Positions 22,716 through 34,391 of a stretch of 64,000 nucleotides of DNA are shown here, in pieces. Position 1 is the first letter of the stretch, and every line of letters starts with the position of its first letter. Under the pieces are notes generated by a model. The model did no database searches and had not been told where the DNA came from. It saw nothing but the letters and a program-made list of their open reading frames with translations. This stretch comes from Undaria pinnatifida (Eukaryota > Sar > Phaeophyceae > Laminariales > Alariaceae): NCBI GenBank assembly GCA_012845835.1, contig JABAKD010000030.1, positions 15,765,210 to 15,829,209 on the forward strand. Reading direction: 5' to 3'. The position numbers and the translations under genes are program-made.

Positions 22716-23062
22716 TTGATCCCCTCTATACGAACGTCGCTTTCGCTGGGATGGAACGCCGTCGTGGTGCCTGAAAGAAGGGAGGTCAAGAAGTTCACAG
22801 CAGGTTCGACCCCTTCCACATTAAACACTGTCACAAACGTAGCTCTCTCCCCCCCTTCAACTCCGACGGGCGAGCACCGTGGCCACAGAGGGCAACTCGT
22901 CTGACTCATCGTACCTGCGTGTAGGCTCTGTGTTTGGCAGCACGACGGAACTTCGTTCGGCTGTTGCGCGGGCGTATCTGGCAACCGGTCATGGGTACAG
23001 GGCCTCTGGGAAAGGCAGTGGGTGACAGAAGACGTACTCGTGCTCCGGGGAGGCCGAGCCAC
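22682..23062 (-). CDS. Possible exon fragment of unknown function, abutting an M copy
   Basis: The minus frame contains a plausible folded-protein stretch (GGERATFVTVFNVEGVEPAV, then NFLTSLLSGTTTAFHPSESD) and runs into the end of M copy 5 at its 3' side. I cannot name the family. The N-terminal half is Ser/Thr/Pro-rich. The insertion may have cut an older gene here. Confidence 0.25.
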   Translation of the reverse strand: MARPPRSTSTSSVTHCLSQRPCTHDRLPDTPAQQPNEVPSCCQTQSLHAGTMSQTSCPLWPRCSPVGVEGGERATFVTVFNVEGVEPAVNFLTSLLSGTTTAFHPSESDVRIEGINIIKNENTLQL

Positions 23063-23117
23063 CGAAACCGAAGCAGGATCCGTCGCAGTACTGTCAAATG
23101 ATCATATCGTACAACAG

Positions 23118-23365
23118 TCCATGTTTGACGAGTACTATGTGGTACATATCGTAGTACGAGTACGAATTAGTGTGATCACAGCAAATAATACACGTATTTC
23201 ATTATCGCGCGCTCGTTCGCTCGCCCGCCGTCGCTCTTGTTACTACTATGTATGATCCATGATATACTCTGTTTTGATGTGATGAATACCTTAGTACATG
23301 TTTGACGAGAATACTCGTATACGTGGTACATATCGTAGCACGAGTACGAATGAGTGTGATTAAGA
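23118..23365. repeat. Imperfect direct duplication, spacing about 179 bp
   Basis: CATGTTTGACGAG...GGTACATATCGTAG.ACGAGTACGAAT.AGTGTGAT occurs at about 23119 and again at about 23297, with intervening sequence that differs. Confidence 0.6.
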
Positions 23366-23649
23366 CAACAAATGCATGCATTCAATTACCAACTACACAA
23401 TAGACATATAACTTGTACGAGTACACCTCATGTATAGCGTCAGCAGGCCAAAAAACGAGAGGTTCATCGATGGGCAATCGCGTGGCTGGTGGGGTGTGCT
23501 TTTCACTTGATTTTAGAGTGTACCCGTTTTTGAGAAAAAAAGTGATCTATACCCGTTTTTGGTTATTGCCCCTAAAAAAATGTTCAGAACTTGAAAAACG
23601 AGTTCGAACGAATCAAATTTGAAGGAGATAGTAGAAAATGAACGAAGAA

Positions 23650-24075
23650 ACAACTGAAAAACGAAAAAAAATGCAATAATAATTGACGAAATAGAAGGAC
23701 CAATAAAGCGTGGAAGAAAGCAAAGAAAAGATGGAACGCTGAAAAAATGTTGCTAAAAGGTGCTTGTGCAGAGCTAATTGCCCTGCTCTAGATGCTTGTC
23801 GATGTCACGCTGTGAACGGCAGTGCGTGCGATGAGAACACGACACGTACATAATAAATAAATGGTACCTGGTACCTGTCGTATCATGCCTGGTACTACTG
23901 TTGTATGTTCAAAAGAACGCACAGCGCCGCACGACACAACACCGCAAAACGAAGGGCAAGACACGGCACCGCACTATGCTGCGCTGCAATGCTGAGCTAT
24001 ATAGACTATAACCGGGCTGACCGGAGCTGGGGGTGCGTTGTGATCCAACAACGTAGTATGTAAAACTTATTAATA
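23650..24075 (+). repeat. H-family repeat, copy 2
   Basis: It matches copy 1 (15595-16060) in block order: GCTTGTGCAGAGCTAATTGC, the GCACAGCGCCGCACGACAC core, GAGCTATATAGAC, GAGCTGGGGGTGCGTTG and GTGATCCAACAACGTAG. Confidence 0.65.
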
Positions 24076-24144
24076 GTAGTACCGGTACGTGGGATGATAC
24101 TGCGAATGAATGTTACTGGCATGTACGAACTAATAAAAAAAAAA

Positions 24145-24315
24145 GTACCGCAAAGCACGCAGCACGGCAGAGCAGCAAAGCACGTCAAAGCACAGCGCTG
24201 CGCTTTGCTAAGCTAAGGCTGCAGGGCATCGCAGGGCACTGAACGGCGCTGCGTTGCTGCGAGCTATAGCGCTGCGGTGGGGTGCTGGGCGGTGCGGAGC
24301 TGATGAGCCACCGGA
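24145..24315 (+). repeat. H2-type GC-rich structured repeat, copy 2
   Basis: It matches the reverse complement of 19690-19875. It lies 70 bp after H copy 2. Short palindromes such as AGCGCTGCGCT dominate. Confidence 0.7.
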
Positions 24316-24319
24316 GATG

Positions 24320-25425
24320 CCAGGGATGCACCAACCGAGCGCTGTCAGCACAAAGATATTGTTCCCCAGCAACTAATTTTCTCAAGGAAAACTTGGGGAC
24401 GGTTCTTATCCCCAGCAACTAATTTTCTTTTCGGCAATTACTAATTACGGGCTTAGAAGGGCTGGGAGGGGGGAGGATATGCCGAGCGAGACGTCCGAGG
24501 GGGTCGAGAACTAAATAATTAAGTCTATGTTTGAATGGACTATGATCCCGGCTTGGATGAGACCCTCTCGTCCCCAGATGGCGGTTACTTTATGTACTAT
24601 CCCCGGCCAATAAGCGACCAGCAATCAGACAGAATGGGCATACCAGTTATTACATGCTTTGTATATTTTCGTCTAAAACTCGAGCCTGAAATTCTTAACC
24701 CTGCCAAATTCTTAGTTCTTCAGTGCTATCGTAGCGCACTACTAATAATGATACTCTATCTACCAAAAAAATAGCATAATAACGTAGCAGGATTACAATA
24801 GCATTCGAAGAATTGAATGACGAAGGCAGCGACACCGTGTTTCACGCCTAGAATGCCGTCAGCAAGTCTCTCCACGATCAGACTGTAAACACACAGACAG
24901 TCGGTCTGCGAGCCTCGGATCTAAATACTATCATGCATGGTGTAGCAGAAGCTGGGGCGCAGAGTGCGCCTTTCAGTGGCTACGTGACGTATATTAGGTA
25001 TACATGGCCACCCCCTTGCTGGCCCTGGATCCTTGGCTGAGTCAAAACATCAAGAAGTGCACTCGAAACTTCTCTTCGTGGTCAGACTAGAGGGTCAGTC
25101 TGCGTGGGCTCGGATTCATCCGATCGAAATATTATTACGCTCGGAATCGATTTCACGCAAGAAACGGCAGAAAAGTAAGTACCAGGTAGTTATTTTTGTT
25201 ATTCTATATCGATCTCTTGGCATTACTTTACATTCTACACGCGTAGACTATTTGTTGTGCGGTAACGGTTCTTACCCGCTATCGGATATTGAGTCGAACA
25301 AGTCGAAGTGCTGCCCTGCCCTACCTGGGGCATGGGTGCCGGCCAATGCCGGCACCCACGTGGATCCCTTGCACAGTCTATAACTGTGACAACAATCGAA
25401 CAGGTATATATATGGTACAGATAGA
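24320..25425. other. No gene recognised
   Basis: A short local repeat (CCCCAGCAACTAATTTTC twice, 24363 and 24411) and the dispersed block at 25208-25345 are the only structure I can see. The plus frame 25033-25383 is unremarkable. Confidence 0.4.
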
Positions 25426-25432
25426 TGCAGGT

Positions 25433-25765
25433 TTACTCACATGTGTGCTTGCCATGCATTAGCTGCTGTTTGTCGTCGGCGACGGCGCGCGTGGTGGAAA
25501 ACCCAGACGGAATAGATGAGCGTTTTGAAGCACTGGGAGTGTATTCTGCCTCGGCAGAGATGGGCTCAGTAGGACCAACGGCGAAGTCACTATTCGAATT
25601 CGTCGATTGTAGCTGTTCCTCGACGAGGGGGAAGTGGTCCGTGGCACCGGAGTCCATCGGAACAACAGAACTTCTGACCGGAAAGTAGCAGACAATCACC
25701 TGTCCAAAAGCTGGGAAACAGAGAGTTCGCGGAGGAAATCGGAACCGGTGAGGACGGGGCATCAA
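25433..25765 (-). pseudogene. Possible retropepsin-like fragment of a retroelement
   Basis: The minus frame contains SSVVPMDSGATDHF. A hydrophobic stretch followed by DSGAT-x-H is the catalytic signature seen in copia-type aspartic proteases. Downstream sequence is Ser/Thr-rich and does not obviously continue the protease fold, and no integrase or reverse transcriptase follows. The motif is short and could be chance. The opposite strand is also open over much of this region. Confidence 0.3.
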
Positions 25766-25932
25766 TCAAAACAACACTGCTATTAGGAGCGTTGATTTTC
25801 ATAACCCATCGAAAGCATCAACAACAGCAGCAGCACAGCAGCAGCAGAACTATCCGCGGGTAACTAGATTGGCTATCAATGTTGTTAGCCGAATATATTG
25901 GTGCATTTATTCATGTATTTTTATTTTTATTT

Positions 25933-26398
25933 TTTTCTCAAAACCGTCAGATTTACCCCCTTACAAGGATTTATAGCTTCCACGCACAAATTGCCCCCCC
26001 CCCCCCCCCCCCCCCTCCCCCCCCCCCATCCAACCCCGCTCGCTTTTGATCAAAACCAGGCCCCCACGTCCTTCAAAACTCCGCCCCCCGCTCACCGGTT
26101 AATCGACTTACAGGATTCAGTTGATAAACGGATACATTTCCCTCCACACCTGCTGTCAGATTTGGTCCCCCTCAGAAACGGGTTTTATAGTTTCCGCGCA
26201 CAGACTGACTAACATCACCCTGTTGACCCTGATAGCTACACTGTAGTTGTAAGGGGAGTCGCCGACTTATATCCTTAATGAGGACACACAACCCGTAATA
26301 CGCGCGATCGGAGTATCACACACAGCCTCTTTTGCAAAGACGAGTTTCAACGAAATCTTCGATCTCACAGCTGGAGTGTATTTTCATGTTTTTTAATA
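25933..26398 (+). repeat. M-family repeat, copy 6
   Basis: One C-rich B module (25936-26060), a second B module and the terminal A module are present. The A module carries a small insertion (CCTCTTTTG near 26327). The left end is truncated inside B. Confidence 0.8.
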
Positions 26399-26544
26399 TG
26401 TTGCAGGGCCGGTCTAAACTATGAGGTGCCAGCCTAAAATATCTACGTAGGGGTGTTGACATACACCTTGGGTCCAGAGCGTACAATACGTCGAACGTAC
26501 TGGGCTTGCCTATTCAAAGAACATCCTCGCAGCTTAGGAGTACC

Positions 26545-26705
26545 TATATTATACCACACTAAACTGTCAAGAGGGTAAGGGACTGCGCCTCGACAGGCTG
26601 TCACCAATCTTTTGCCCGTGGCAATATTATACCATACTAAACTGTCGAGGATAAGGGACTGCGCCTCGACAGGCTGTCGCTAACCTTTTGCCCGGGACAG
26701 CCCCG
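26545..26705. repeat. Imperfect tandem duplication, period about 77 bp
   Basis: TATTATACCACACTAAACTG followed by AAGGGACTGCGCCTCGACAG occurs twice, at about 26548 and 26625. Confidence 0.7.
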
Positions 26706-26823
26706 CAGTTGTCGAGATATAGACGTGAGCAAGCAGATGCCGCAACACAACCAAAATACTGACAGTGGGTTGTGGTGTGTGCAATACCATGTTGTGGGTG
26801 GTGTTCAACGAACCAGTGACGCT

Positions 26824-27230
26824 TTAAGAACACACGTCTATCGACCGAAACAGAGACTTGCCCAGCATTCGCATGTGACTGGGAACGCCGTGTAGCAGCA
26901 GCGGTACAAATACTACCATGCCAAGCGCACCGAACTCGTGCAGTACAGCTCCTTCCGTTAAAGCAACTTCGACTGGTTGGAGGTCGCACGAAATCAAAAT
27001 GCCTGAAATATCAGCTTGCAGCAGGTGGAAACCTTTTGCACAATCGACGCTTCGGTGATGCACGAAAAACGAAATGACCAGACACGTACGTGGGGATTCA
27101 GTCTGTTTGCCTCCTCGAACATGAATGTTTTTATTCGGCTCTCAGGGGCACACTGCAACAAGAAGAGGACACGACACCACACCCGCCAACATGTCGGTCG
27201 GAATGAAAGACACCAGCAGCAGTAAAATTA
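26824..27230 (-). other. Unassigned open region, possibly coding
   Basis: Minus frames 27063-26824 and 27182-26994 have protein-like composition (for example QPVEVALTEGAVLHEFGALG, then MVVFVPLLLHG). I recognise no family and cannot place splice sites. A plus frame overlaps at 27016-27225. Confidence 0.2.
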
Positions 27231-28371
27231 CGTGATGCGCAACGCTGTGTAGTCTGGTGGGTTGGGATTGCTACAATAATCAATCTTTTCGCTTCCCGCT
27301 TATTTTTTGATACTCCTCGTCGCCCTGTGTGGGTCTCAAATAACGTTTTCTAGTGTACCCCTGCTGTTGCTCAGCAAGCGCGTACATGACAAGAGCCCCA
27401 TAAAATTTATTGTGGGGGTAAGTAAACGTGCGCGTTTTTGCGTTTTTGATATGAAACTATACTGCTCTCTTTATCTAGCTCTTCGCACAGCGTCAACGCA
27501 ACTATATATTTGGTAAGACGTGGATGAAGCATGTTAGAGGCGAAGACGGCACATACCCTATTATACATGTAAACGAAGAAAAACTTGGCAGGTCGCTTAC
27601 CTTCAGGTTCACGGAGAAAACAACTCCCTACAGCTGCTAGCAGCACAGTGGTTGCATATACTGACGAGACAGCGTGGACCTATTATACAGCGGAGACCAA
27701 TCACCCACTCACTCCTGGTAAAGCTGCAGCAATGCTCTGGTTTCGCAGTTTGTCTACGGCGATGGTTGGGCCACTCACTCACCGTCGAGGTTGGGGTGTA
27801 TCGGCTACTACTACTTGATTTTGTTTGTTGAGCTTTCTTCCTTGTAGTGGATGAGTGAGGGTGAATACAAGGCGAGAAGATCCTCTTTCTACAGCATCAC
27901 AACATTACAGCAGTAGTAGCACGAGTATGCCAGTATATATACGAGTATAGTATACAGTGGTAACCCAACCAAGGGACACCACAATCCAACGCGCGTAAGC
28001 CGTTTTGACACCAACAAAAAAAGTGAAGCCCTTCACCAGGAGAGTTTTCTGCTTGGTAAATAAAGCTTTTATTATCAGAACTTCTCACCAGTTATTTTCA
28101 GGATATTTCCGTTTTCGAGAAATTTTTTTGCTCGTGACCCACCACGTACGTATGTACCAGGTATCTTTTAAAAATGAAAATACGGTAGTATTATACAAAT
28201 GAAAACACGCTAGTATACAGATACTTGTGTATGGGGGAGGAGCGTCTTCCACAGAGGGTGATGTTTGGGGAGCTTGTTGGGGTTAAAGGCTACTCAGGGG
28301 GGCAAGAGAAAGACTGGAGGGCTCATCTGAAGGAGGATATGTCGGTCTTCGGAACGAAATTCGAAGTTTCT
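27231..28371. other. No gene recognised
   Basis: Mixed sequence with frames under 80 codons. No window repeat family is represented until the E element begins near 28372. Confidence 0.4.
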
Positions 28372-29375
28372 TTTTTCCAATTGACTTGTGTCTGTCGTGC
28401 GTATGCGTAGTGATAGATACTACGTGTAATATTATAAAAAATGAAAATACACTCCAGCTGTGAGATCGAAGATTTAGTCGAAACTCATCTTTGCAAGCTG
28501 TGTGTGATACTCCGATCGGGCGCATTACGAGTTGTGTGTCCTCATTAAGGATATAGGTCGGCGACTCCCCTTACAACTACAGTGTAGCTATCAGGGTCAA
28601 CAGGATAATTTTAGTCAACTGGTCTGTGCGTGGAAACTATAAAACCCGTTTCTGAGGGGGACAAAATCTGACAGCTGTGAAGGGAAATGTATCCTTTTAT
28701 CAAGTAAATCTTGTAAGTCGAATAACCGGTGAGGGGGGTGGGGCGGAGTTTTGAAGGACGTGGGGGCCTGGTTTTGATCAAAAGCGAGCGGGTTTGGAGG
28801 GGGGGGGGGAGGGGGCAATTTGTGCATGTAAGCTGTAAATCCTTTCGAGGGGATAAATCTGACGGTTTTGGCACCAGTATATTATTGGGGGGCGGGGGGG
28901 GGGGGGGTTGGGGCGGGGGGGGGGGGGGGGCGTGTGGGGCAGCTCAATATGTGCCTGGAAACTAGACATTATTTTGAGGGGATAAATGTGACGGTTTTGG
29001 AAATAATACATCAGTTTATCATGTATATCCTGGGGTAAGTCGTACAATCAGTGAGTAAAGAGAATACATACGTGGCAGTCTTTCTTGGGTGGCAAGCGGT
29101 ATAGATAGTCGGTTTTTCCAGGTGCGAGTAATGAGACGTATGCACCGGTATGGACCTGGCACGTCGTAGACTGACTCCCGATTTCACTTTTATATGTTTC
29201 TGATGGAGGCATATGAATTGCGTCAGTTGTGATATATGCGAGTACCACCTTGGGCTGTGTGTTTCTTCCCTAGGGTATTCCTCAGCTCCAGAGTTACTGG
29301 AGCCTGTCCTGCGACCACGGACTTGATCATGCGAGATAATGTGAGAACAACAACAACAACAACAACTATGGTTGA
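28372..29375 (+). mobile_element. E-family element, copy 2, interrupted by an M copy
   Basis: The left part (28372-28430) ends at GATACTACGTGTAATA and the right part resumes at ATACATACGTGGCAGTCTTT near 29064, ending in an (AAC)n tail at 29345-29367. Copies 1 and 3 are continuous at this point, so they provide the unoccupied version of the insertion site. Confidence 0.8.
28431..29063 (-). repeat. M-family repeat, copy 7, inserted in E
   Basis: The order from the left is A, then three B modules with G runs (28730-28810, 28885-28935), ending in GTCGTACAATCAGTGAGTAAAG. The copy is bounded on both sides by E sequence. AATA flanks both junctions and may be a short target duplication. Confidence 0.85.
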
Positions 29376-29449
29376 TTACAGATTGACGATTTCAGACCCG
29401 TGCAGTTTTGTTTGTCTATGTGCTCATCCCATCTATTACATATATACCT

Positions 29450-32400
29450 AACGCATGCCCGTAGTGTCTTAGGTGGAGTGAGGAGCGGTAGTAAAAATCA
29501 AGTGCGCTGCTCGATGACCTGTTCCTGACCCGTCGGTATACTGAACAATCTTCGGGTCGCGTCTCCTCTGTGTCAGGTGTGTGTGAGGAATTTCTTTGTC
29601 GTTTTTCAAGCAAGCGGTTGCGTTGGCATATACTACCCGGCTTGATGTAAAGGAAAGGAACACCACTCAGCGATCATCTACTACACGTTAGGGCATGTTT
29701 TCATGAGCACCACTAACAAGAGCACCAGACACGGACGCGACATCTACAGGACCACAACATCTTCGACGACGGTGGGGAGAAAACAGGACGTATAATCGTA
29801 CACTACAGTCTATAAAATTGTGAAAAGTAAGTACAGACAGGTATGTTAACACTGCGGTAAACCACACGACCAACCTATTACGCAGGGTATTTCGTGCCTT
29901 CATCTGTTTACATGATTGCCTGACAACCTCTGCCATACCAAGCGCAGTAGCATATGCCTAGCGAAGTAAGTCACCTTCGCGTTCAATAGTGGTGACATCG
30001 CATGTCCACGTGAGACAACCTCTACGAAACGCAGTAGCATATATATGCCAAACGAAGTAAAGTCACCCTCGCGTTCAGTAGTGACATCGCATGTACATGA
30101 CATCGCATGCCCACCTCGCCTGCTGTATATGTAAGATGTATCTCTGTCTTAGGATTGGCGACTTCAGAGCCCCACAGCGGCACGGTAAAATTCATGGGCG
30201 TGAAATCGTACATTTGAGACACAATAATAAGTTGAAAAGGAAGCACAGGCAGATCTGTTCAAATTGCGGTGAACCACGCTGCCGACACATCGCATACCCA
30301 CCTGAGACGACCTCTACGAAACACAGTACCATATACCTAACGAAGAAAAGTCATCCTCGCGTTCAATAATATAGTGGTGACATCGCATATATTTTAAAAA
30401 ATGAAAATACACTCCAGCTGTGAGATCGAAGATTTCGTCGAAACTCATCTTTGCAAGCTGTGTGTGATACTCCGATCGCGCGTATTACGAGTTGTGTGTC
30501 CTCATTAAGGATATAGGTCGGCGACTCCCCTTACAACTACAGCGCATATATATGACATCGCATACCCACCTCGCCTGATGTATTTGTAAGATGTATCTCT
30601 GTCTTAAAATTGACGACCGCAGAGCCCCACATCTCCGATCGGAAAGGTAAAAATCATGGGTGTGAAATCGTACATTTGAGACAATAATAATTTGAAAAGG
30701 AAGCACAGCCAGATGTGTTAAAATTGCGGTAAACCACCTTACCAACCCATTACGTGGGGTATTTCGTACATACCGTCTGCATGATCGCCTCCCAACCTAT
30801 ACCAAGCGAAGTATGACAAACGAGGTAACGTAATTGAGCGCGTGTATACCAAGTATGACTAACGAGGTAACGTAATTGAGCGCGTGTATACCAAGCGTTC
30901 CTTAAAAACACTGACGATTCGCATTTCTCCCTCTAGTGCTCAATGGCTGAGATATTGCATGGCCACATCACCTCGCATGTTGTATTTGGCAACACGTATC
31001 TCTTTCGTATAATTAGCGATGTCAGAAAATAATGGAAACTATATCATGGTGGTGACAAACAGTGCATGACCACATCACCTCGCCTGTTGTATTTGGCAAT
31101 ACGTATCTCTTTTAAATAATTAGCGATGTCAGAAAATAATGGAACTACAAATATTCTATAAAATATTCTAGCTTTCGATCCATCCATCCATGTACAACAA
31201 CAAATTATGAAGATTTAACACGTTATTTACTAAACCTAAACACTGGGTTGCATACTGCATCTAACATCAAACCTTCTAGAATAGTAAACATTACCAGGCA
31301 GATGATGTAAAGGGATGTCTTCTCGCTACAATCGTCAGATTTGTCCCCTTTAATGATTTATAGTTTCCGTGCACATATTGAAATGTCCTGCCCCCCGTCT
31401 CCCCCTCCCCTCCCCCTTCCTCGATCCCTCTTGTTCAAAACCCCTCACCCCTTCCCCCCACCCACCCCCCTCCCCCGATCCCTCCCCCCCCCCACCCCCC
31501 TTTCCGCCTAGTTTGTCCAAACGCCCCACTCACAATCGAAATCGGCCAGGGCAATAAACACCTATACGCAGTTGATATCACGTCATTATCTTTCTGACCA
31601 TCCATGACGCCCCCTCTTTTCCAACCACCCGGACGATCGCCTAGACCTAGCACCACGCGTATAACAAGCCCCTACATATCTTTGATCTCACAGCCGGAGT
31701 GTATTTGAATATTATTTGTGACCTAAACCTCCTAAAAAATCTCCCGCCCCCCGCCCCCCCCCCCCCCCTCCCGCCTTCTCGCTCTCCCTTGCTCAAACGC
31801 CCCACCTAATATCGAAATCCGCCAGATTAATAAACACTTCACGCACTGGATATCACCTCATTATCTTTCTAGAGCCATCCATGCCGCTGCTTCCCCCCCT
31901 CCCCCCCCGCCCCGAACGCCCCCTTCTTCCCCACCACCCGCACCATCGCCTAGACCTAGCACCACACGTATAACAAACCCCTAACCTAAAACCCTTCCTT
32001 CCCCCCCCCCCCCCCCCCGCTCCCTCACCCCCCGCGCCCCCTCCCCCCCCCAGCCCCCCCCCCCCCCCCACCGCCCACCTCCCCAACCCCCCCACCCCAT
32101 CCCACCCTCACCTCCTCGAACACTCCGCCCTTTCTCTACCCTCTGATTGTACGACTTACCCCAGGATATACATGATAAACTGATGCATTCTTTCCAAAAC
32201 CGTCACATGTGTCCTCTTAAAATAATGTATAAATTCCACGCACAGATTGAGCAGCCCCACACGCCCCACCCCCCCCTATAATAAACTGCTGCATTTTTTT
32301 TTTTCTTCCTAAACCGTCAGATTTATCCACTTACAAGGATTTGTAGCTTCCACGCACAAATTTCCCGCCCCCCCTTCCCCCCCCCCCCCCCTCCAACCCC

Positions 32401-32757
32401 GCTCGCTTTTGATCAAAACCAGGCCCCCACGTCCTCTAAAACTCCGCCCCCCCCTCACCGGTTATTCGAATTACAGGATTCAATTGATGAACTGATGCAT
32501 TTTCTTCCACAGCTGTCAGATTTGGTCCCCCTCAGAAACGGGTTTTATAGTTTCCGCGCACAGACTGACTAACATCACCCTGTTGACCCTGATAGCTACA
32601 CTGTAGTTGCAAGGGGAGTCGCCGACCTATATCCTTAATGAGGACACACAACTCGTAATACGCGCGATCGGAGTATCCCACACAGCTTGAAAAGATGAGT
32701 TTCGACGAAATCTTGGACCTCACAGCTGAAATGTGTTTTAATGTTTTATAATATATC
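29450..32757 (+). mobile_element. M-family repeat, copy 8, near full length
   Basis: The left end at AACGCATGCCCGTAGTGTC coincides with that of copy 17 (53618). The leader L (29450-31325) has nested internal repeats, for example GACATCGCATGCCCACC blocks and TTAGCGATGTCAGAAAATAA twice near 31020 and 31120. The cassette part follows: B, C, an inner A', D, C, C-rich linkers, B modules and the terminal A ending TTATAATATAT near 32757. No open frame spans more than a small part. A short reversed copy (30389-30541) sits inside the leader. Confidence 0.75.
30389..30541 (-). repeat. M-family repeat, copy 9, A module only
   Basis: A 153-bp A-module fragment starts at AAAAATGAAAATACACTCC and stops at CCTTACAACTACAG. 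It is nested in the leader of copy 8, in the opposite orientation. Confidence 0.75.
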
Positions 32758-33080
32758 ATTAATGAAGACAAACAATCCGCATTACGCGCGATCGGAGTAT
32801 CACACACAGCTTGCAAATATGAGTTTCGACAATATCTTCGATCTTACAGCTGGGGCGAATATGTATTTTGATAATAAATGAAATGCCCAGGGGGTAGCGT
32901 TGCCTAGGACCTGCAAATATGCCAGTTGACGTCACTCTTGGCGGACAGCCTTTAAGGTTTAGCCACATAAAAGACGTTGACGGCTAGAGCATTCCACAAG
33001 CAAACTGCTTGCTCAGGGGAGGAGCAGGAGGGGGGCGTACTCGTTTGTTGCTTGCATTACATGGTCAATTGGCCATTGAG
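32758..33080 (+). other. Partial second A module, then unassigned sequence
   Basis: 32758-32880 repeats the last part of module A directly after copy 8 (ATTACGCGCGATCGGAGTAT, then CTTCGATCTTACAGCTGG). 32886-33080 shows nothing that I recognise. Confidence 0.55.
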
Positions 33081-33081
33081 T

Positions 33082-34003
33082 ACGCACCGCTTTGGAGACG
33101 GAGCACCGTTCCTGCCCCCAACAGAGACACCTCCAACGTTTGGGCGTTCACATTATTTGGCCTTTTCCATATATTATTACATACATGGACGTTTTGCTCA
33201 TCCCATCCCCGTCCTGTTTCGCGGTGTGTGTCCACCATTTACGTCCCAAGATGATAGCAATTGTGTTCTCGCTACTCTCTAGTCTACCAAACCCTTCCAT
33301 GTCACATTCATTAGTCTAATTATATCATCTCCTCCAAAACGCATCTCGTTCCTCCTTGCTTATTTCACATTCTCCTACAATGTATGTGAGTCCTACTCTC
33401 TATTTCGCTGTGCCACCCGGGAATATATACACATTATTACCAAGGCCAAGATACGGGGAGTACCCCCCTTTAACTGCAACCGGATTTGAGCCATTCGCAC
33501 GAGTAACTCTTGTGTACGTTGTTGTTGTTGTTCTCACATTAACTCGCATAATAATCAAGTCCGTGGTCACAGGACAGGCTCCATCCAGTCATTTTGGAGC
33601 TGAGGGATACCCCAGGGAAAAACACACACAACCCAAGGTGGTACACGCATATATCACAGCTGACGCAATTCATACCTCCACCAGAAACATAAAAAAGTGA
33701 AATCGGGAGTCAGTCTATGACGTGCCAGGTCGATACCGGTGCATACGTCTCATTACTCACGCCTGGAGAAACCGACTATACCGCTTGCCACCCAGGAAAG
33801 ACTACCACGTACCTGGTATATATTACACGTAGTATCTATCACTAGGCATACGCACGACACTATAGCATGCTGTCAACAATACTATTAGACTACAATAAAG
33901 CGATAGATTTGCCGCAACGTCAGCCAACCATTCCATTGCGGGTTCATACCGCACAATTAATACAACACGAAGAACACTGGACTATCAGTTATATAAGATA
34001 AGA
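33082..34003 (-). pseudogene. Segmental duplication copy 1 with a decayed coding sequence
   Basis: 33082-33510 and 33861-34003 match 37947-38521 in order. On the minus strand both copies retain the same translated segments: a Glu-rich helix (GECEI.KEERDA), FGRLESS.NTIAIIL, WWTHTAKQDGDG.SKT, and NIWKR.NN..AQTLEVSLLG followed by AGTVLRLQ.GA. Each copy has its own stops and frameshifts. I do not recognise the protein. Retention of several blocks in two diverged copies suggests that the ancestor was coding. E copy 3 interrupts this copy. Confidence 0.5.
33511..33861 (-). mobile_element. E-family element, copy 3
   Basis: The reverse complement matches copies 1 and 2, with a GTTGTTGTTGTTG tail (AAC repeat on the element's strand) near 33518-33532. 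In the sister duplicate, GACTCT joins directly to GTAGCATGC at 38390/38391, so this is an insertion in only one of the duplicates. Confidence 0.85.
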
Positions 34004-34044
34004 AAATGACTTTGACTTGAGATTTTTCAAGGCTCCTCTCGGGA

Positions 34045-34320
34045 ATATTCCCACGGTACTTTTCCCGCGGTATTTCCACGGCAATGGGAAATGGGACCGG
34101 TCCCGTAATTAACCGCAATTCACGTACCCATCCAAACCGTACCCAAGCAAATGACCCCTTCCCATTCCCATCCAAATCGTACCCACGGACATCATATCCC
34201 GTTGTTCCCACCCAACCAAATCCCGTGGAAAATGTCGAATTCCCGTGGCCTTTGGTTCCCACCCAACCAAGTACCCTGCACATATTCAATTCCCCATACA
34301 TACCATACAAGTAAGTACGG
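34045..34320. repeat. Degenerate CCCACCCAACCAAATCCCGT/CCCATCC repeat
   Basis: Irregular repeats of CCCATCCAAATCGTACCC and TTCCCACCCAACCAA follow one another. They look like the complement of the G-rich stretches at 3985-4175 and 10165-10435. Open frames on both strands reflect the bias. Confidence 0.45.
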
Positions 34321-34391
34321 GAACGCAAAACCAATTCCGATACGATGTATAGAAGTATGGATATGTTTGAAGTACTATGAATAGTACACAC

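Noticed and set aside
29450-32757. The M repeat as a Helitron
   Set aside because: The left end lacks a 5' TC, no CTRR with a preceding hairpin marks the other end, and truncation is biased to one side with duplicated flanks at one copy.
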